A stretch of 64,000 bases of DNA from Magnetospirillum sp. (lineage in GTDB: Bacteria > Pseudomonadota > Alphaproteobacteria > Rhodospirillales > Magnetospirillaceae), in contig JANQAI010000001.1 of NCBI GenBank assembly GCA_024707145.1, positions 126,501-190,500 of the forward strand, given 5' to 3'. The translations under genes and the position numbers were made by a program. Positions within the stretch are counted from its first letter, which is position 1. Every line of letters begins with the position of its first letter. Shown here one piece after another: positions 26,919 through 35,866 of the stretch. The notes under the pieces were generated by a model. It worked only from the letters and a program-made list of their open reading frames with translations. It was not told where the DNA came from and did not search any database.

Positions 26919-28475
26919 CTAATGGCTGGTCCCCGCCGACAGCGTGATCTTGTTGAAGACGTTGTACTTGCCCACCGGATGGACCATGGGCAGGCGCTTC
27001 ACCACCGCGAAGCTGTCTGCGTCGGCCACCAGCAGGGCGCCGTCCCGTTCCATCACCGACAGCAGCACGAAGCGGCCGTCGCGGGTGAATTCGGCATGGC
27101 CCAGCGCCCGTCCCGGCTCGGGGGTGATGGTCTTGACGATCTCCAGCGTGCGGGTGTCGATGACCTGCATGCTGTCCTTGGCCTGGCCCAGCGAGCAGTC
27201 CACCCAGGCATAGGGGCTGTTCTCGTGCCCGCGCATGAAGAAGCCGCCGCCGCAGGTGGGCAGGCGCTTGATCTCGTGCCACGTGCTCATGTCGATGAAG
27301 CTGACCGCCGCCTCCTTCAGGTGCGGCGTCGCCAGCACCGGGCGGCCCTGCCAGGTGAAGGTGATGCCCGAGCCCAGATGCGGCATGCCGGGCAGGGGCA
27401 GGGTGGCGATGCGCTGGCCGGTGACCAGGTTGATGACCTGGCCCGACTTGCCGTCCCGGGCAGCGCCGATGATGTTGCGGTAGCCGGGATCGAAGAAGAA
27501 GTCGTCCAGCACCTCCTCGGTGCGGATGTGGCGGGCCGGGAACAGACTGCGGTCGGCCAGCCCCTCGGCCATGCCGGCCTCGTGGTTGTGGACGAAGCCG
27601 TGATAGACCGGCTCGCGCCCCTTGCCGTAGGGGATCTCCCAGATTTCCTTGATGTCCTTCAGCGCCACGATGAAGCTGGCGCGCGGCGGCGCGTCGTAGA
27701 CCGCCGACACCCGTGACGGCGTCTTGTCCTCGCCCTGCACCGGGATCACCGCCAGCGGCGTTAGGTCGCCGGCATCCAGCATGACCAGGGTGTTGGGCAG
27801 GCCGTTACCCGCCAGCACCAGCCGGCCGTCATGGGAGACCGCGATGTTGCGGGTGTTGATGCCGACGCGGATCTCGGCCAGCACGGCGCCGGTCCACATG
27901 TCGTACTTGGACACCCAGCCATCGCGCGAGGCTAGATAGACGAAGCGGCCGTCGGGCGAGTACTTGGCGCCGCCATGCACGGCGAAGCGGGTGGCGAAGC
28001 GGGCCAGCGGCTCCATGCGGTCGCCGTCCAGCACGGTGACGTGATGGTCGCCCGCCTCCACCACGGTGAACAGGTTGAGGGGGTCCGAGGCGAAAGGCGG
28101 CGCCTTGGGCAGGCTGGCGGAATCGGCGCCCTTGACGTGGCTGGCCCGCATTTGCGCCAGCCCCCATTCCGGCGCCTGCGCCAGCGGCGAGAAGATGTAG
28201 CCGGCCAAGGCGGCGATCTCGTCGGCGCCCAGGCGGTCGGCGAAGCCCTCCATGTTGGTGGCCGGGCGGCCTTGCGCGATCACTCGTTCCGCCTCGGCCT
28301 TCTTCATGCGGCCCAGATTGTCGGGGATCAGCGCCGGGCCGATCGCCCCCAGGCGGTCGCCGCCGTGGCAGGCGGCGCAATGCTGGGTATAGAGGCGCGC
28401 GGGGTCGTCTTCCGCCTGGGCCGCCAGGGGCGACAGGCACAGGGCGGCCACCAGCAGGCGCGGGATCAGGCGCAT
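26919..28475 (-). CDS. nirN: NirN, cytochrome c / heme d1 dihydro-heme d1 dehydrogenase
   Basis: 518 residues with signal peptide (1-21) and one c-type heme site C33-A-A-C36-H37, followed by an eight-bladed d1-type propeller like that of NirS. NirN introduces the acrylate double bond in the last step of heme d1 synthesis and hands the cofactor to NirS. It is last in the operon, and its start overlaps nirJ by 10 nt. The absence of a separate nirS paralogue nearby and the nirJ linkage support NirN over a second reductase. Confidence 0.88.
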   Translation of the reverse strand: MRLIPRLLVAALCLSPLAAQAEDDPARLYTQHCAACHGGDRLGAIGPALIPDNLGRMKKAEAERVIAQGRPATNMEGFADRLGADEIAALAGYIFSPLAQAPEWGLAQMRASHVKGADSASLPKAPPFASDPLNLFTVVEAGDHHVTVLDGDRMEPLARFATRFAVHGGAKYSPDGRFVYLASRDGWVSKYDMWTGAVLAEIRVGINTRNIAVSHDGRLVLAGNGLPNTLVMLDAGDLTPLAVIPVQGEDKTPSRVSAVYDAPPRASFIVALKDIKEIWEIPYGKGREPVYHGFVHNHEAGMAEGLADRSLFPARHIRTEEVLDDFFFDPGYRNIIGAARDGKSGQVINLVTGQRIATLPLPGMPHLGSGITFTWQGRPVLATPHLKEAAVSFIDMSTWHEIKRLPTCGGGFFMRGHENSPYAWVDCSLGQAKDSMQVIDTRTLEIVKTITPEPGRALGHAEFTRDGRFVLLSVMERDGALLVADADSFAVVKRLPMVHPVGKYNVFNKITLSAGTSH

Positions 28476-29608
28476 GAGATTTCCTCGTCGGTGAGATAGC
28501 AGCCGGGGTCCTCGGCCCAGCGGTCGCCGTGGACGCGCTCGGCCCGCACCCGGCTGTTGCCGTTGCAGATGGCGAGATGGCGGCAGCCGGCGCAGCGCCC
28601 GCCGAGGGTGCGCGGGTGGGTCTTCAGCGCCGCCATCAAGGGATTGGAGGTGTCGCGCCAGATGTCGCCGAAGGCGCGCTCGCGCACGTTGCCCAGGCGC
28701 TCGTGCCACCACATGGTGTCGGGATGGACCCAGCCCAGGTTGTCGATGTTGGCCACGTTCATGCCCGAGGCGTTGCCGCCCCATTGGTGAAGCTTGGCGC
28801 GGATGTGCTCGGCGCGGTCGGGGAAGCGGCGCCGGACCCAACCGAGGAAATAGGGGCCGTCGGCGTCGTTGTTGCCGGTGACGAATTCATGGCCGCCACC
28901 GGCTTCCACGTCCGCCAGCGCCGCCTCGAACAGCCGGTCCATGGTGCTTCGGGCCAGGGCCATGCCGGCGTCCTCGCCCTTGTTGCGGTTGCCGCGCCCG
29001 GCATAGTTCAGGTGCGACAGATAGAACTTGCCGACGCCTTCCGCCCGCATCAACGCCAGCAGGTCGTCCAGTTGCGGCGCGTTGTCCTGGGTGACGGTGA
29101 AGCGCAGGCCCACGTTCAGATCCCGGCGGCGGCAGCGGCGGATGCCGGCCAGGGCGGCGGAATGGGCGCCGTCCTTGCCGCGAAAATGGTCGTGCAGGCC
29201 GGGCAGGCCGTCGATGCTGATGCCGACATAGTCGAAGCGGGCGGCGGCGATGCGGTCGGCGAGGTCCTCGTCGATCAGGGTGCCGTTGGTGGACAGCGAC
29301 AGGTGGAAGCCCAGGCGCTTGGCCTCGGCGGCGATGGCGAACAGGTCGGGGCGCAGCAGCGGCTCGCCCCCCGACAGGATCAGGGCGGGCACGCCCGCCG
29401 CCTTCAGGTCGGCCAGGGTGGCGAAGACCTCGTCGGTGGACAGCTCGCCGCTGAAATCCTTGTCGGTCGAGGCGGAATAGCAATGGCGGCAGGACAGGTT
29501 GCAGCGCCGCACCAGGTTCCAGATCACCACCGGGCCGGGCGGCGGGCGGCGCGGCCCCGCCGGCGTGGGGGAACGAAGCTCGCGCACGAAATGGGTCAGG
29601 CGGAACAT
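28466..29608 (-). CDS. nirJ: NirJ, radical SAM heme d1 biosynthesis protein
   Basis: 380 residues. The radical-SAM cluster ligands are C36, C40 and C43 (RRCNLSCRHCYS), followed by the SAM-binding SGGEPLLRPD. The C-terminal SPASM-like Cys group is visible (RCAGCRHLAICNGN, then DPGCYL). NirJ replaces two propionates by keto groups on the d1 precursor. ATG 29608 starts MFRLTHFVREL, typical of NirJ. The gene sits between nirH and nirN as in many nir operons. Confidence 0.93.
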   Translation of the reverse strand: MFRLTHFVRELRSPTPAGPRRPPPGPVVIWNLVRRCNLSCRHCYSASTDKDFSGELSTDEVFATLADLKAAGVPALILSGGEPLLRPDLFAIAAEAKRLGFHLSLSTNGTLIDEDLADRIAAARFDYVGISIDGLPGLHDHFRGKDGAHSAALAGIRRCRRRDLNVGLRFTVTQDNAPQLDDLLALMRAEGVGKFYLSHLNYAGRGNRNKGEDAGMALARSTMDRLFEAALADVEAGGGHEFVTGNNDADGPYFLGWVRRRFPDRAEHIRAKLHQWGGNASGMNVANIDNLGWVHPDTMWWHERLGNVRERAFGDIWRDTSNPLMAALKTHPRTLGGRCAGCRHLAICNGNSRVRAERVHGDRWAEDPGCYLTDEEISCA

Positions 29609-29616
29609 GGCATTCC

Positions 29617-30099
29617 CTAGGGGCTGAGGCGAAGGCCGGTCTTTTTCAGGATGCGGGTGCTGAACAGCACGTCGTGGCCGCGCGACAGGGGGCCGAGCGC
29701 CTGGGCGATGGTGACGACCTTCTCGCGCGCGGCGGCTTCGTCGCGGGCGTGGACCATGGCGAACAGGGAATAGGGCCAGGCCGGCGGCCGCCTGGGCCTC
29801 TGGTAGCAATGGCTGACGAAGGGTAGGGCGGCGACGATGGTCCCCGCCTGCTCGATATTCCCGTCGTCCACGTCCCACACGGTCATGCCGTTGAAGCGGT
29901 AGCCCAGGGTGTAGTGGTTGGGCACCGCGCCGATGCGGCGGATGGCGCCGCTTTCCTGCAGCGCGGCCAGGCGTTCCATCACCCTTTCAACCGGCACGCC
30001 CAGCGTTTCCGCCACCACGTGATAGGGGCGCGGCACCAGCGGCAGGCCAGCCTGGGTGGCAAGGACGAGCTGGCGGTCGAAATCCTCGGGAAGGGTCAT
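29617..30099 (-). CDS. nirH: NirH, siroheme decarboxylase subunit
   Basis: 160 residues, Lrp/AsnC-like. The wHTH-like N-terminus (LVPRPYHVVAETLGVPVERVMERLAAL) is followed by the AsnC ligand fold with HCYQRPRRPPAWPYSLFAMVHA and the C-terminal LFSTRILKKTGLRL typical of NirH. With NirD, L and G it decarboxylates siroheme to 12,18-didecarboxysiroheme. The start overlaps nirG by 4 nt. Confidence 0.88.
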   Translation of the reverse strand: MTLPEDFDRQLVLATQAGLPLVPRPYHVVAETLGVPVERVMERLAALQESGAIRRIGAVPNHYTLGYRFNGMTVWDVDDGNIEQAGTIVAALPFVSHCYQRPRRPPAWPYSLFAMVHARDEAAAREKVVTIAQALGPLSRGHDVLFSTRILKKTGLRLSP

Positions 30100-30539
30100 G
30101 CCTCGAACCTCAGGTGGACGCGGAACTCCCTGATCTTGGGCATGTTATGCACCACGAGGCCGGTGCATTCCTGGATTTCGGTCAAGACCCCCTCGACGCG
30201 GGCGCGGCTTTCCGCCGCCACCACGAACCACATGTTCAGTTGGTGGTCGCGGGCATAGTTGTGGGCCACCTCGGGAAAGGCGTTGACCAGCGAGGCGACG
30301 CCGTCGAACACATCCTCGGGCACGGCCATGGCGGCCAGGGTCATGTGGCCGCCGAATTCCTCGACGTTGAACAGGGGGCCGAAGCGGGTCAGGACGCCGT
30401 GGTCGCGCAGGGCGGCCAGCCGGTCGATCAGCTCCTCCTCGCTCAGTTCCAGGGGCGCGGCGGCCTCGGCGAAGGGGCGGGGGCCGATGGGGAAGCCGTC
30501 CTGCAAGGCGTTGATGATGGCCCGGTCGATGGCATCCAT
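30096..30539 (-). CDS. nirG: NirG, siroheme decarboxylase subunit
   Basis: 147 residues, Lrp/AsnC-like. GFPIGPRPFAEAAAPLELSEEELIDRL, then NVEEFGGHMTLAAMAVP and VAHNYARDHQLNMWFVVAAES are the NirG/NirD pattern, with the conserved HNY-RDH segment forming part of the siroheme site. Start ATG 30539. It works in complex with the NirH partner encoded next to it. Confidence 0.86.
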   Translation of the reverse strand: MDAIDRAIINALQDGFPIGPRPFAEAAAPLELSEEELIDRLAALRDHGVLTRFGPLFNVEEFGGHMTLAAMAVPEDVFDGVASLVNAFPEVAHNYARDHQLNMWFVVAAESRARVEGVLTEIQECTGLVVHNMPKIREFRVHLRFEA

Positions 30540-30544
30540 GGCAC

Positions 30545-31039
30545 TCACTCCGCAGCTTGGCGGGCTCCGTAACGGGCGCCGCACTGTTTGAACCGGCGCA
30601 GGCTGAACAGCAGTTCGTGGCGGTAATGGGCCACGCCTTCGCGTTCGGCCAAGGTGGCCACCTGGGCCGCCACCGTGGCGCGGTCGCGGCCATGGACCAT
30701 GGTGAACAGGGTGTAGGGCCAATGCGGCGGCCGTGCCGGCCGGCGGTAGCACAGGGTGACTTCCGGACAGGCCCCCAGCCGCCGCCCCACCTCGGCCACC
30801 ATGTCGTCGGGGATGGCCCAGACCACCATGGCGTTGGCGCGGTACCCCAGTTCGTGATGCCGCACCACCACCCCCATGCGGCGGATGATACCGGCCTCGG
30901 TCAGTTCCGCCAGCCGGGCCATCACCTCGTCCGTGCTCATGCCGGTGGTCCGGGCCAGGGCGTCGTAGGGGCGCGGCACCAGCGGCAGGCCGTCGGCCAG
31001 GGCGGCGATCAGGGCATGGTCTCGCGAGGTCAGTTCCAT
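30545..31039 (-). CDS. nirL: NirL, siroheme decarboxylase subunit
   Basis: 164 residues, Lrp/AsnC-like. The N-terminal LVPRPYDALARTTGMSTDEVMARL and later CYRRPARPPHWPYTLFTMVHGRD mark the NirL/NirH type; the C-terminal LLFSLRRFKQCGARY is the NirL ending. Start ATG 31039 overlaps the end of nirD by 10 nt. It is paralogous to the other three decarboxylase subunits encoded here, reflecting two duplications. Confidence 0.87.
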   Translation of the reverse strand: MELTSRDHALIAALADGLPLVPRPYDALARTTGMSTDEVMARLAELTEAGIIRRMGVVVRHHELGYRANAMVVWAIPDDMVAEVGRRLGACPEVTLCYRRPARPPHWPYTLFTMVHGRDRATVAAQVATLAEREGVAHYRHELLFSLRRFKQCGARYGARQAAE

Positions 31040-31488
31040 TGGATGGGAAACCCCAGATCGATGTGGAAATCCTGCATCATGGGCAGGTCCAGAACCTCGA
31101 TGCCGGTACGCAGCGTGATCTCCTCCAGCACGGCGGCGACCTGCTCGCGGCTGTCGGCGGCGACCACGAACCACAGGTTCAGGCGATGGTCGCGCTGGTA
31201 GTTGTGGTTGACCTCTGCGTAGGCGCTGACCAGGGCGGCGACCATCTCCAGCGCGGCGGGCGGCACCGCCATGGCGGCCAGGGTGCTGGCGCCGACGGCG
31301 TTGGGGCGCACCACCGCGCCCAGCCGGCTGACCGCGCCGTCGCGGCGCAGCCGGTCCAGGCGCCGGATCACCTCGTCCTCGCTGATGCCCAGGCGTTCAG
31401 CCAGCACCGCGAAGGGGCGCTCCTCCAGCGGGAAGCCGCGCTGGAAGTCGGACAGCAGGCGGCGGTCGATGTCGTCCATGAGCGTCAT
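31030..31488 (-). CDS. nirD: NirD, siroheme decarboxylase subunit
   Basis: 152 residues, Lrp/AsnC-like. GFPLEERPFAVLAERLGISEDEVIRRL and EVNHNYQRDHRLNLWFVVAAD are the NirD/NirG pattern. Start is ATG 31488, just after the nirF stop; ATG 31479 (MDDIDRR) is an alternative. In some denitrifiers nirD and nirL are fused; here they are separate overlapping genes. Confidence 0.86.
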   Translation of the reverse strand: MTLMDDIDRRLLSDFQRGFPLEERPFAVLAERLGISEDEVIRRLDRLRRDGAVSRLGAVVRPNAVGASTLAAMAVPPAALEMVAALVSAYAEVNHNYQRDHRLNLWFVVAADSREQVAAVLEEITLRTGIEVLDLPMMQDFHIDLGFPIQWN

Positions 31489-31490
31489 GG

Positions 31491-32681
31491 CTACAGCCCG
31501 ATCCGATGGGCGCGGGCGGTGAAGAAGATGCCCGAGGGCTTCTTCGCCGGCAGTTCGGCCACCGGCTTCAGGCTGGCGGTGTCGTAGACCACCACCTTGT
31601 CCGAGTCCCGGGCCGACAGCCAGACGCGCTCGCCGCGCGGGGTGAATTCCATGTGCAGGATGGCCTTGCCCGGCTCCAGCGTGGCGGCCACGCGGCGCTG
31701 CGGCACGTCGATCACCTGCACCTTGCCGTTGTCGGGCAGGGCGAAGTTCACCCACACTTGCCGGCCGTCGGGCCGGGCCATGGCGAAGACCGGCTGCCCG
31801 GCCACCGGGATGGCGCCCAGCGAGGTCCAGCTGCGGGTATCCACCATCAGCACCTCGTGGCGGCCGATGGCGGGCAGGAAGGCGACGTCGCCGGCCACCG
31901 CCCAGCCCTCCAGGTGCGGCATCTTGTAGACGGGCAGGGGCTGCTCGCCCTTGCCGTAATGGTCGAGGATGCGGCGCACCCCGGCCTCGGGGTGCCACAG
32001 GTCCAGCATGGCGATGCCGTCCTCGCCGAACAGCCCGGCCAGATAGGTGTGGCCGTCCTCGGTGATCAGGCCGTCATAGGGTAGGCTGCCGATGCCGGGA
32101 TAGCGGGTGATCTTCGGCCGGGCGCGCTCGCCCAGGTCGGCCAGCCAGATCTCGCCCGATTCATAAAGCGAGAAGACGAAGACGTTGCCCGGCCCGTCCT
32201 CCAGGCCGATGACCTTGGAGCGCACGCCGTCGGCGCCGATGGCGGGAATGTTGGCCACCAGGTCCAGGGTTTCTGTGTCGAAGACGCGCACGCCGCCCGG
32301 CGTGTAGTTGGCCACGGCCACCAGGCTGCCGTCCTGCGAGATGGCGCCGCCGATGGAATTGCCCGATTGCATGACGCGTTTGGCGATGCGGCCTTCCAGC
32401 AGGTCCACCTTGGTCAGGCCGCCGTCGCGGCCGAAGACGAAGGCGAAGCGCTCGTCGCGCGAGAACACCACCGAGGCGTGGGACAGGTCGCCCAGGCCGT
32501 CGATCTCGGCCAGCCGGGTGTTGCGCGTGCTCTCCACCACCAGCAGCCGCCCGTCGGACCGTTCCACCACCACGCCCAGGTCGCCGGTGCCGCGCGGCGG
32601 CGGGGCGGCGCAGGCGGCGAGCGCCAGCAGGGCCAAAAACGACAGGACGGTGCGGGCGGCAAGGACGGCTTTAACGGACAT
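31491..32681 (-). CDS. nirF: NirF, periplasmic heme d1 biosynthesis lipoprotein
   Basis: 396 residues. The N-terminal helix ends in a lipobox (LLALAACAA, Cys near residue 24), so the protein is likely anchored to the membrane from the periplasm. The remainder is a d1-type beta-propeller without a c-heme motif, with VVFSRDERFAFVFGRDGG and HMEFTPRGERVWLSARDSDKV repeats. NirF binds heme d1 precursor and is essential for d1 synthesis. The start overlaps nirC by 11 nt. Confidence 0.92.
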   Translation of the reverse strand: MSVKAVLAARTVLSFLALLALAACAAPPPRGTGDLGVVVERSDGRLLVVESTRNTRLAEIDGLGDLSHASVVFSRDERFAFVFGRDGGLTKVDLLEGRIAKRVMQSGNSIGGAISQDGSLVAVANYTPGGVRVFDTETLDLVANIPAIGADGVRSKVIGLEDGPGNVFVFSLYESGEIWLADLGERARPKITRYPGIGSLPYDGLITEDGHTYLAGLFGEDGIAMLDLWHPEAGVRRILDHYGKGEQPLPVYKMPHLEGWAVAGDVAFLPAIGRHEVLMVDTRSWTSLGAIPVAGQPVFAMARPDGRQVWVNFALPDNGKVQVIDVPQRRVAATLEPGKAILHMEFTPRGERVWLSARDSDKVVVYDTASLKPVAELPAKKPSGIFFTARAHRIGL

Positions 32682-32997
32682 TGTCGGCCTCTCCCTTCAG
32701 CATGCGGGCGATCCACTCGGCCTCGCTTTCGCTCACCAGCCCGCGCCAGGGCGGCATGGGCGTGCCCGGCCGCCCGTCCAGGATGGCGAAGGCCAGGGCC
32801 TCGGCCGGCTTGCCGGCCAGGGCGTCCGGGGTCAGCGGGCTGCCCAGGCCGCCCTGGCGGCTCAGGCCGTGGCATGAGCCGCAATCCTGCTCGACCAGGG
32901 CCTGCAATTCCTTGATCCTGGTTTGGCCGATGCCGCCGTCGGCATGGGCCGACGCGGCGGCCAGGATGAGGGCAAGGGCCAGGATCGCCCTAGGCAT
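32671..32997 (-). CDS. nirC: NirC-like monoheme cytochrome c55x
   Basis: 108 residues with a signal peptide (1-19) and one heme site C39-G-S-C42-H43; a Met ligand is available in GTPMPPW. NirC can donate electrons to NirS and is also implicated in cofactor maturation or folding. Located between nirE and nirF with overlaps on both sides, as in alpha- and betaproteobacterial nir operons. Confidence 0.88.
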   Translation of the reverse strand: MPRAILALALILAAASAHADGGIGQTRIKELQALVEQDCGSCHGLSRQGGLGSPLTPDALAGKPAEALAFAILDGRPGTPMPPWRGLVSESEAEWIARMLKGEADNVR

Positions 32998-33760
32998 GGG
33001 CGACCTCGGCCGGCTCGCCGATGCGCGGGCGTTCCAGGGCCAGCGACACCACCCGGCCGATCATCAGCAAGGCGGGCGGCTTGGGCGTCCAGATCCGCAT
33101 CTGCTCGGACAGAGTATCCAGGGTGGCGGTCAGCAGGCGCTGCGACGGCGTGGTGCCGCGCTCGATCACAGCGACCAGCGTCCCGCCGGGCAGCCCCGCT
33201 TCCATCAGGCTGGCGGCGAGACGCACGGCGCTGCCCACTCCCATGTACACCACCAGGGTGCAGTTGGGGTCGGCCAGGGCGGTGAAGTTGAGGTCCAACT
33301 CGCCGTCGTCCTGGCGGTGGCCGGTGACCAGCCGCACGCCGTCGGACAGGCCGCGATGGGTCAGCGGGATGCCCACGGCCGCCGCGCAGCCCGAGGCGGC
33401 GGTGATGCCGGGCACGATGTCGTGGGGAATGCCGTGGCGGGCCAGATGCAGCGCTTCCTCGCCGCCGCGGCCGAAAACGAAGGGGTCGCCGCCCTTCAGG
33501 CGCACCACGTCTTGGCCGCTGCGGGCGAGGTCCACCAGCAGGCGGTTGATCTCGTCCTGCGGCAACGCGTGGCGGCCGCTTTCCTTGCCCACGTCGATGC
33601 GCCGCGCCGCGGCGGGAACCAGGTCCAGCACCGCCTCGCCCACCAGGCGGTCGTAGACCACCAGGCCGGCGCCGGCGATCAGCCGTGTGGCCTTGACCGT
33701 CAGCAGTTCCGGGTCGCCGGGGCCGGCGCCCACCAGAGAGACCTTGCCGAAGCGTACCAT
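32990..33760 (-). CDS. nirE: NirE, uroporphyrinogen-III C-methyltransferase
   Basis: 256 residues of the CobA/SUMT family. Motifs are VGAGPGDPELLTVKA (SAM site), RLKGGDPFVFGRGGEE and VPGITAASGCAAAVGIPLTHRG. It makes precorrin-2, the entry to siroheme and heme d1. Position in the nir operon argues for NirE rather than a cobalamin CobA. It begins 10 nt after the cupredoxin gene and overlaps nirC by 8 nt. Confidence 0.93.
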   Translation of the reverse strand: MVRFGKVSLVGAGPGDPELLTVKATRLIAGAGLVVYDRLVGEAVLDLVPAAARRIDVGKESGRHALPQDEINRLLVDLARSGQDVVRLKGGDPFVFGRGGEEALHLARHGIPHDIVPGITAASGCAAAVGIPLTHRGLSDGVRLVTGHRQDDGELDLNFTALADPNCTLVVYMGVGSAVRLAASLMEAGLPGGTLVAVIERGTTPSQRLLTATLDTLSEQMRIWTPKPPALLMIGRVVSLALERPRIGEPAEVAHA

Positions 33761-33770
33761 GGCTTTTCCT

Positions 33771-34085
33771 TTACCGCACCACCACGGCGCCCACCATTTC
33801 GGGATGGGGGCCGCAGCGATAGGGGAAGCGCCCCGGCCGGTCGAAGCGCTGGCGGTGGACCTCGTCCGGGAACAGCCGCTCCGATTCCGGCTGGCCCTCG
33901 ACGATGATGGAATGGCTGGTGCGCTTCTCGGCGTTCAGCCATTCCACCACCGTGCCCGGCCTGACCGTGACCTCGCGGGGCTCGAAGCGGTACTTGTCGA
34001 TGACCACCTGCACCACCTCCTCCGCTCCCGCCGGCGTCGCCGCCAGCGAGAGGGCGAGCATGGCGCCGGGCAGCCGGCGCGACAT
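33771..34085 (-). CDS. Small periplasmic cupredoxin
   Basis: 104 residues with a signal peptide (cleavage near AGAEE). The type-1 copper ligands are all present: H58 (KRTSHSI), C91, H94 and M97 (RCGPHPEM). The size and ligand spacing (C-x2-H-x2-M) suit a plastocyanin/pseudoazurin-like electron carrier. Its ATG overlaps the stop of the upstream cytochrome gene by one base, so the two are translationally coupled. Context suggests electron transfer toward NirS. The precise cupredoxin subclass is not certain. Confidence 0.85.
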   Translation of the reverse strand: MSRRLPGAMLALSLAATPAGAEEVVQVVIDKYRFEPREVTVRPGTVVEWLNAEKRTSHSIIVEGQPESERLFPDEVHRQRFDRPGRFPYRCGPHPEMVGAVVVR

Positions 34086-35131
34086 CACTGCTTGACCGCC
34101 TTGATGTCGCCGTCGGCGTCGAGGCCGAGGCGCAGGTTCAGCGAGACGTGGTGGAAGCGGCCGCGGGCGTAGTCGTCGTGCACGGCGAAACCGACGGTGT
34201 AGCTCTTGCCCGGCTGCAGCACATGGTCGCCGGGCTGGCCGGAATTGAGCTTGCGGGTCATGGTGACCACCCAGGCGTCGCCCTCCTTCTTGCCGGTGAA
34301 GGTGGCGCCGGCATTCTGCTTGAGCACGCGCTCGGCCAGCACGTAGCCGTCCTCGGACTGGCCGCCCTTGCCGCTCTTGAAGCGGGCGAGGTCGAGGAAC
34401 TTGCCCTCCTTGAGCAGGGCGTCCAGCTCGGCCTGGGACTTGAGCTTGTCCCAGCCGCCGCGCGGCTCGTCCTTGAGCGAGACGGCCGTGCGCGATTCCG
34501 GCAGGTACTTGGTGACGTAGCCGCCCGAGGTGTCGATGCCCTTGATCGCCGCCAGCTTGTCCGTGGCCGGGGCGCTGGGCATGTCGTGGGCGTCGGCGTG
34601 GCAGCTGGCCCAGCAGCCCGAGCGGTCGGCGGCCTCGACCTTGCCGTCGTCGATCATCAGCGCCAGCTTGACCTCGTTGTCCGGGTCCATCTTGCCGCCG
34701 GTGGCGTTGGGCGCGTCGTTGTGCGGGCCGGCGGGGAACTCGAAGCGCATGTACAGGGTATCGGCGTCGTAGGCCGCCTTGACCTTGAGCGGGATCGAGG
34801 CGCGCTTGCCGGGGATGACGGTGGGCTCGATCTTCTGGCCGGTGACCATCTTCTTGCCCATGTCGGCGGTTTCCTCGGCATGGCAGCCCGAGCAGGTCTC
34901 GCCCTTCTTGGTGAAGGAACGGGCGCCGCCGTGGTCGGTGCCGGTCTGGATCCACTCGAACGAGGCCTGGCCGGGATAGAACAGCACGGTCTTGGCCTCG
35001 GGTACCTTGGACCAGTCGATGGTCTTGCCGGCGGCCAGCGCGCTGGGCGCGCCAAACATCGGCACGGCGGCGGCCAGCGTCAGGGCGCAGGCGGCGGTCC
35101 CCAGGGCGGTCAACAGGCGACGTGTGCTCAT
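34085..35131 (-). CDS. Diheme cytochrome with CX3CH site, ethylbenzene-dehydrogenase-related heme domain
   Basis: 348 residues with a signal peptide (about 1-33). It has one standard heme site C80-S-G-C83-H84 and one CX3CH site C173-W-A-S-C177-H178 inside a domain resembling the EB_dh/cytochrome c-552 heme-binding family (PLKVKAAYDADTLYMRFEF, VKLALMIDDG, SGCWASCHAD). The C-terminal part is a beta-sandwich ending LRLGLDADGDIK. It lies between nirT and the cupredoxin gene, an unusual nir operon content. It probably relays electrons between NirT and periplasmic acceptors. Family resemblance is moderate; the role is inferred. Confidence 0.75.
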   Translation of the reverse strand: MSTRRLLTALGTAACALTLAAAVPMFGAPSALAAGKTIDWSKVPEAKTVLFYPGQASFEWIQTGTDHGGARSFTKKGETCSGCHAEETADMGKKMVTGQKIEPTVIPGKRASIPLKVKAAYDADTLYMRFEFPAGPHNDAPNATGGKMDPDNEVKLALMIDDGKVEAADRSGCWASCHADAHDMPSAPATDKLAAIKGIDTSGGYVTKYLPESRTAVSLKDEPRGGWDKLKSQAELDALLKEGKFLDLARFKSGKGGQSEDGYVLAERVLKQNAGATFTGKKEGDAWVVTMTRKLNSGQPGDHVLQPGKSYTVGFAVHDDYARGRFHHVSLNLRLGLDADGDIKAVKQ

Positions 35132-35137
35132 CCTCTC

Positions 35138-35719
35138 CTACTCCTCTTCTTCCAGGCCCTGGTGGACCGGCTTGTGGGCAATGCCCTTGTGGCAGTCGAT
35201 GCAGGTCATGCCGTCTTCCTGGGCGTTCTCGTGCTGCTTGCGCGCCCGCTGCTTCTGCCTCTCCGGGTCCATCTGGTCGAAGGCGTGGCAGTTGCGGCAC
35301 TCGCGGGAATCGGTGGCCTTCATCCGCGCCCATTCGCGCTTGGCCATCTCCAGGCGGTGCTCGTTGAATTTCTCCGGCGTCGAGACCGTGCCCAGCACCT
35401 TGTGGTAAAGCTCGTTGGACGCCTGAATCTTGCGGATGATCTTGTGGGTCCAGTCGCGGGGCACATGGCAGTCCGGGCAGCCGGCGCGCACGCCCGAGCG
35501 ATTGGTGAAGTGGATCGTCTTCTTGTATTCCTGATAGACGTTGTCCCGCATCTCATGGCACGAGATGCAGAAATCCAGCGTGTTCGTCGCCTCCATGCCT
35601 GTATTGAAGGCGCCCCAGAACACAATTCCCCCAATAAAGAGCACAAGCGCCCCGATAAGGGTGGCGCCCAGGATGCGCGTCCTGGACAGGCGGGTCAGCA
35701 AGGATGGTGTGGACGCCAT
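35138..35719 (-). CDS. nirT: NapC/NirT-type tetraheme quinol dehydrogenase
   Basis: 193 residues. One N-terminal membrane helix (residues 17-38) anchors four c-heme sites: C51xxCH (CISCHEM), C81xxCH, C141xxCH and C173xxCH. This is the NapC/NirT arrangement for oxidising membrane quinol and passing electrons to periplasmic reductases. It is the first gene of the leftward nir operon, divergent from nirS, so NirT in place of a bc1-cytochrome c551 route is likely. No napA is in the window. Confidence 0.92.
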   Translation of the reverse strand: MASTPSLLTRLSRTRILGATLIGALVLFIGGIVFWGAFNTGMEATNTLDFCISCHEMRDNVYQEYKKTIHFTNRSGVRAGCPDCHVPRDWTHKIIRKIQASNELYHKVLGTVSTPEKFNEHRLEMAKREWARMKATDSRECRNCHAFDQMDPERQKQRARKQHENAQEDGMTCIDCHKGIAHKPVHQGLEEEE

Positions 35720-35866
35720 GACCGTTCCCCCAAGGGTCTCCTTTCTCGGAATTTCCCACCAGCCATGGCATGGCGGCCCGCTCCGCGGATGTGACGTTGG
35801 GCAAGCGGCGCTCGCCGCTGCTGCCTGCGATGCGGGCGATCCTATCGCGGGGTCGGGACGGGCTTT

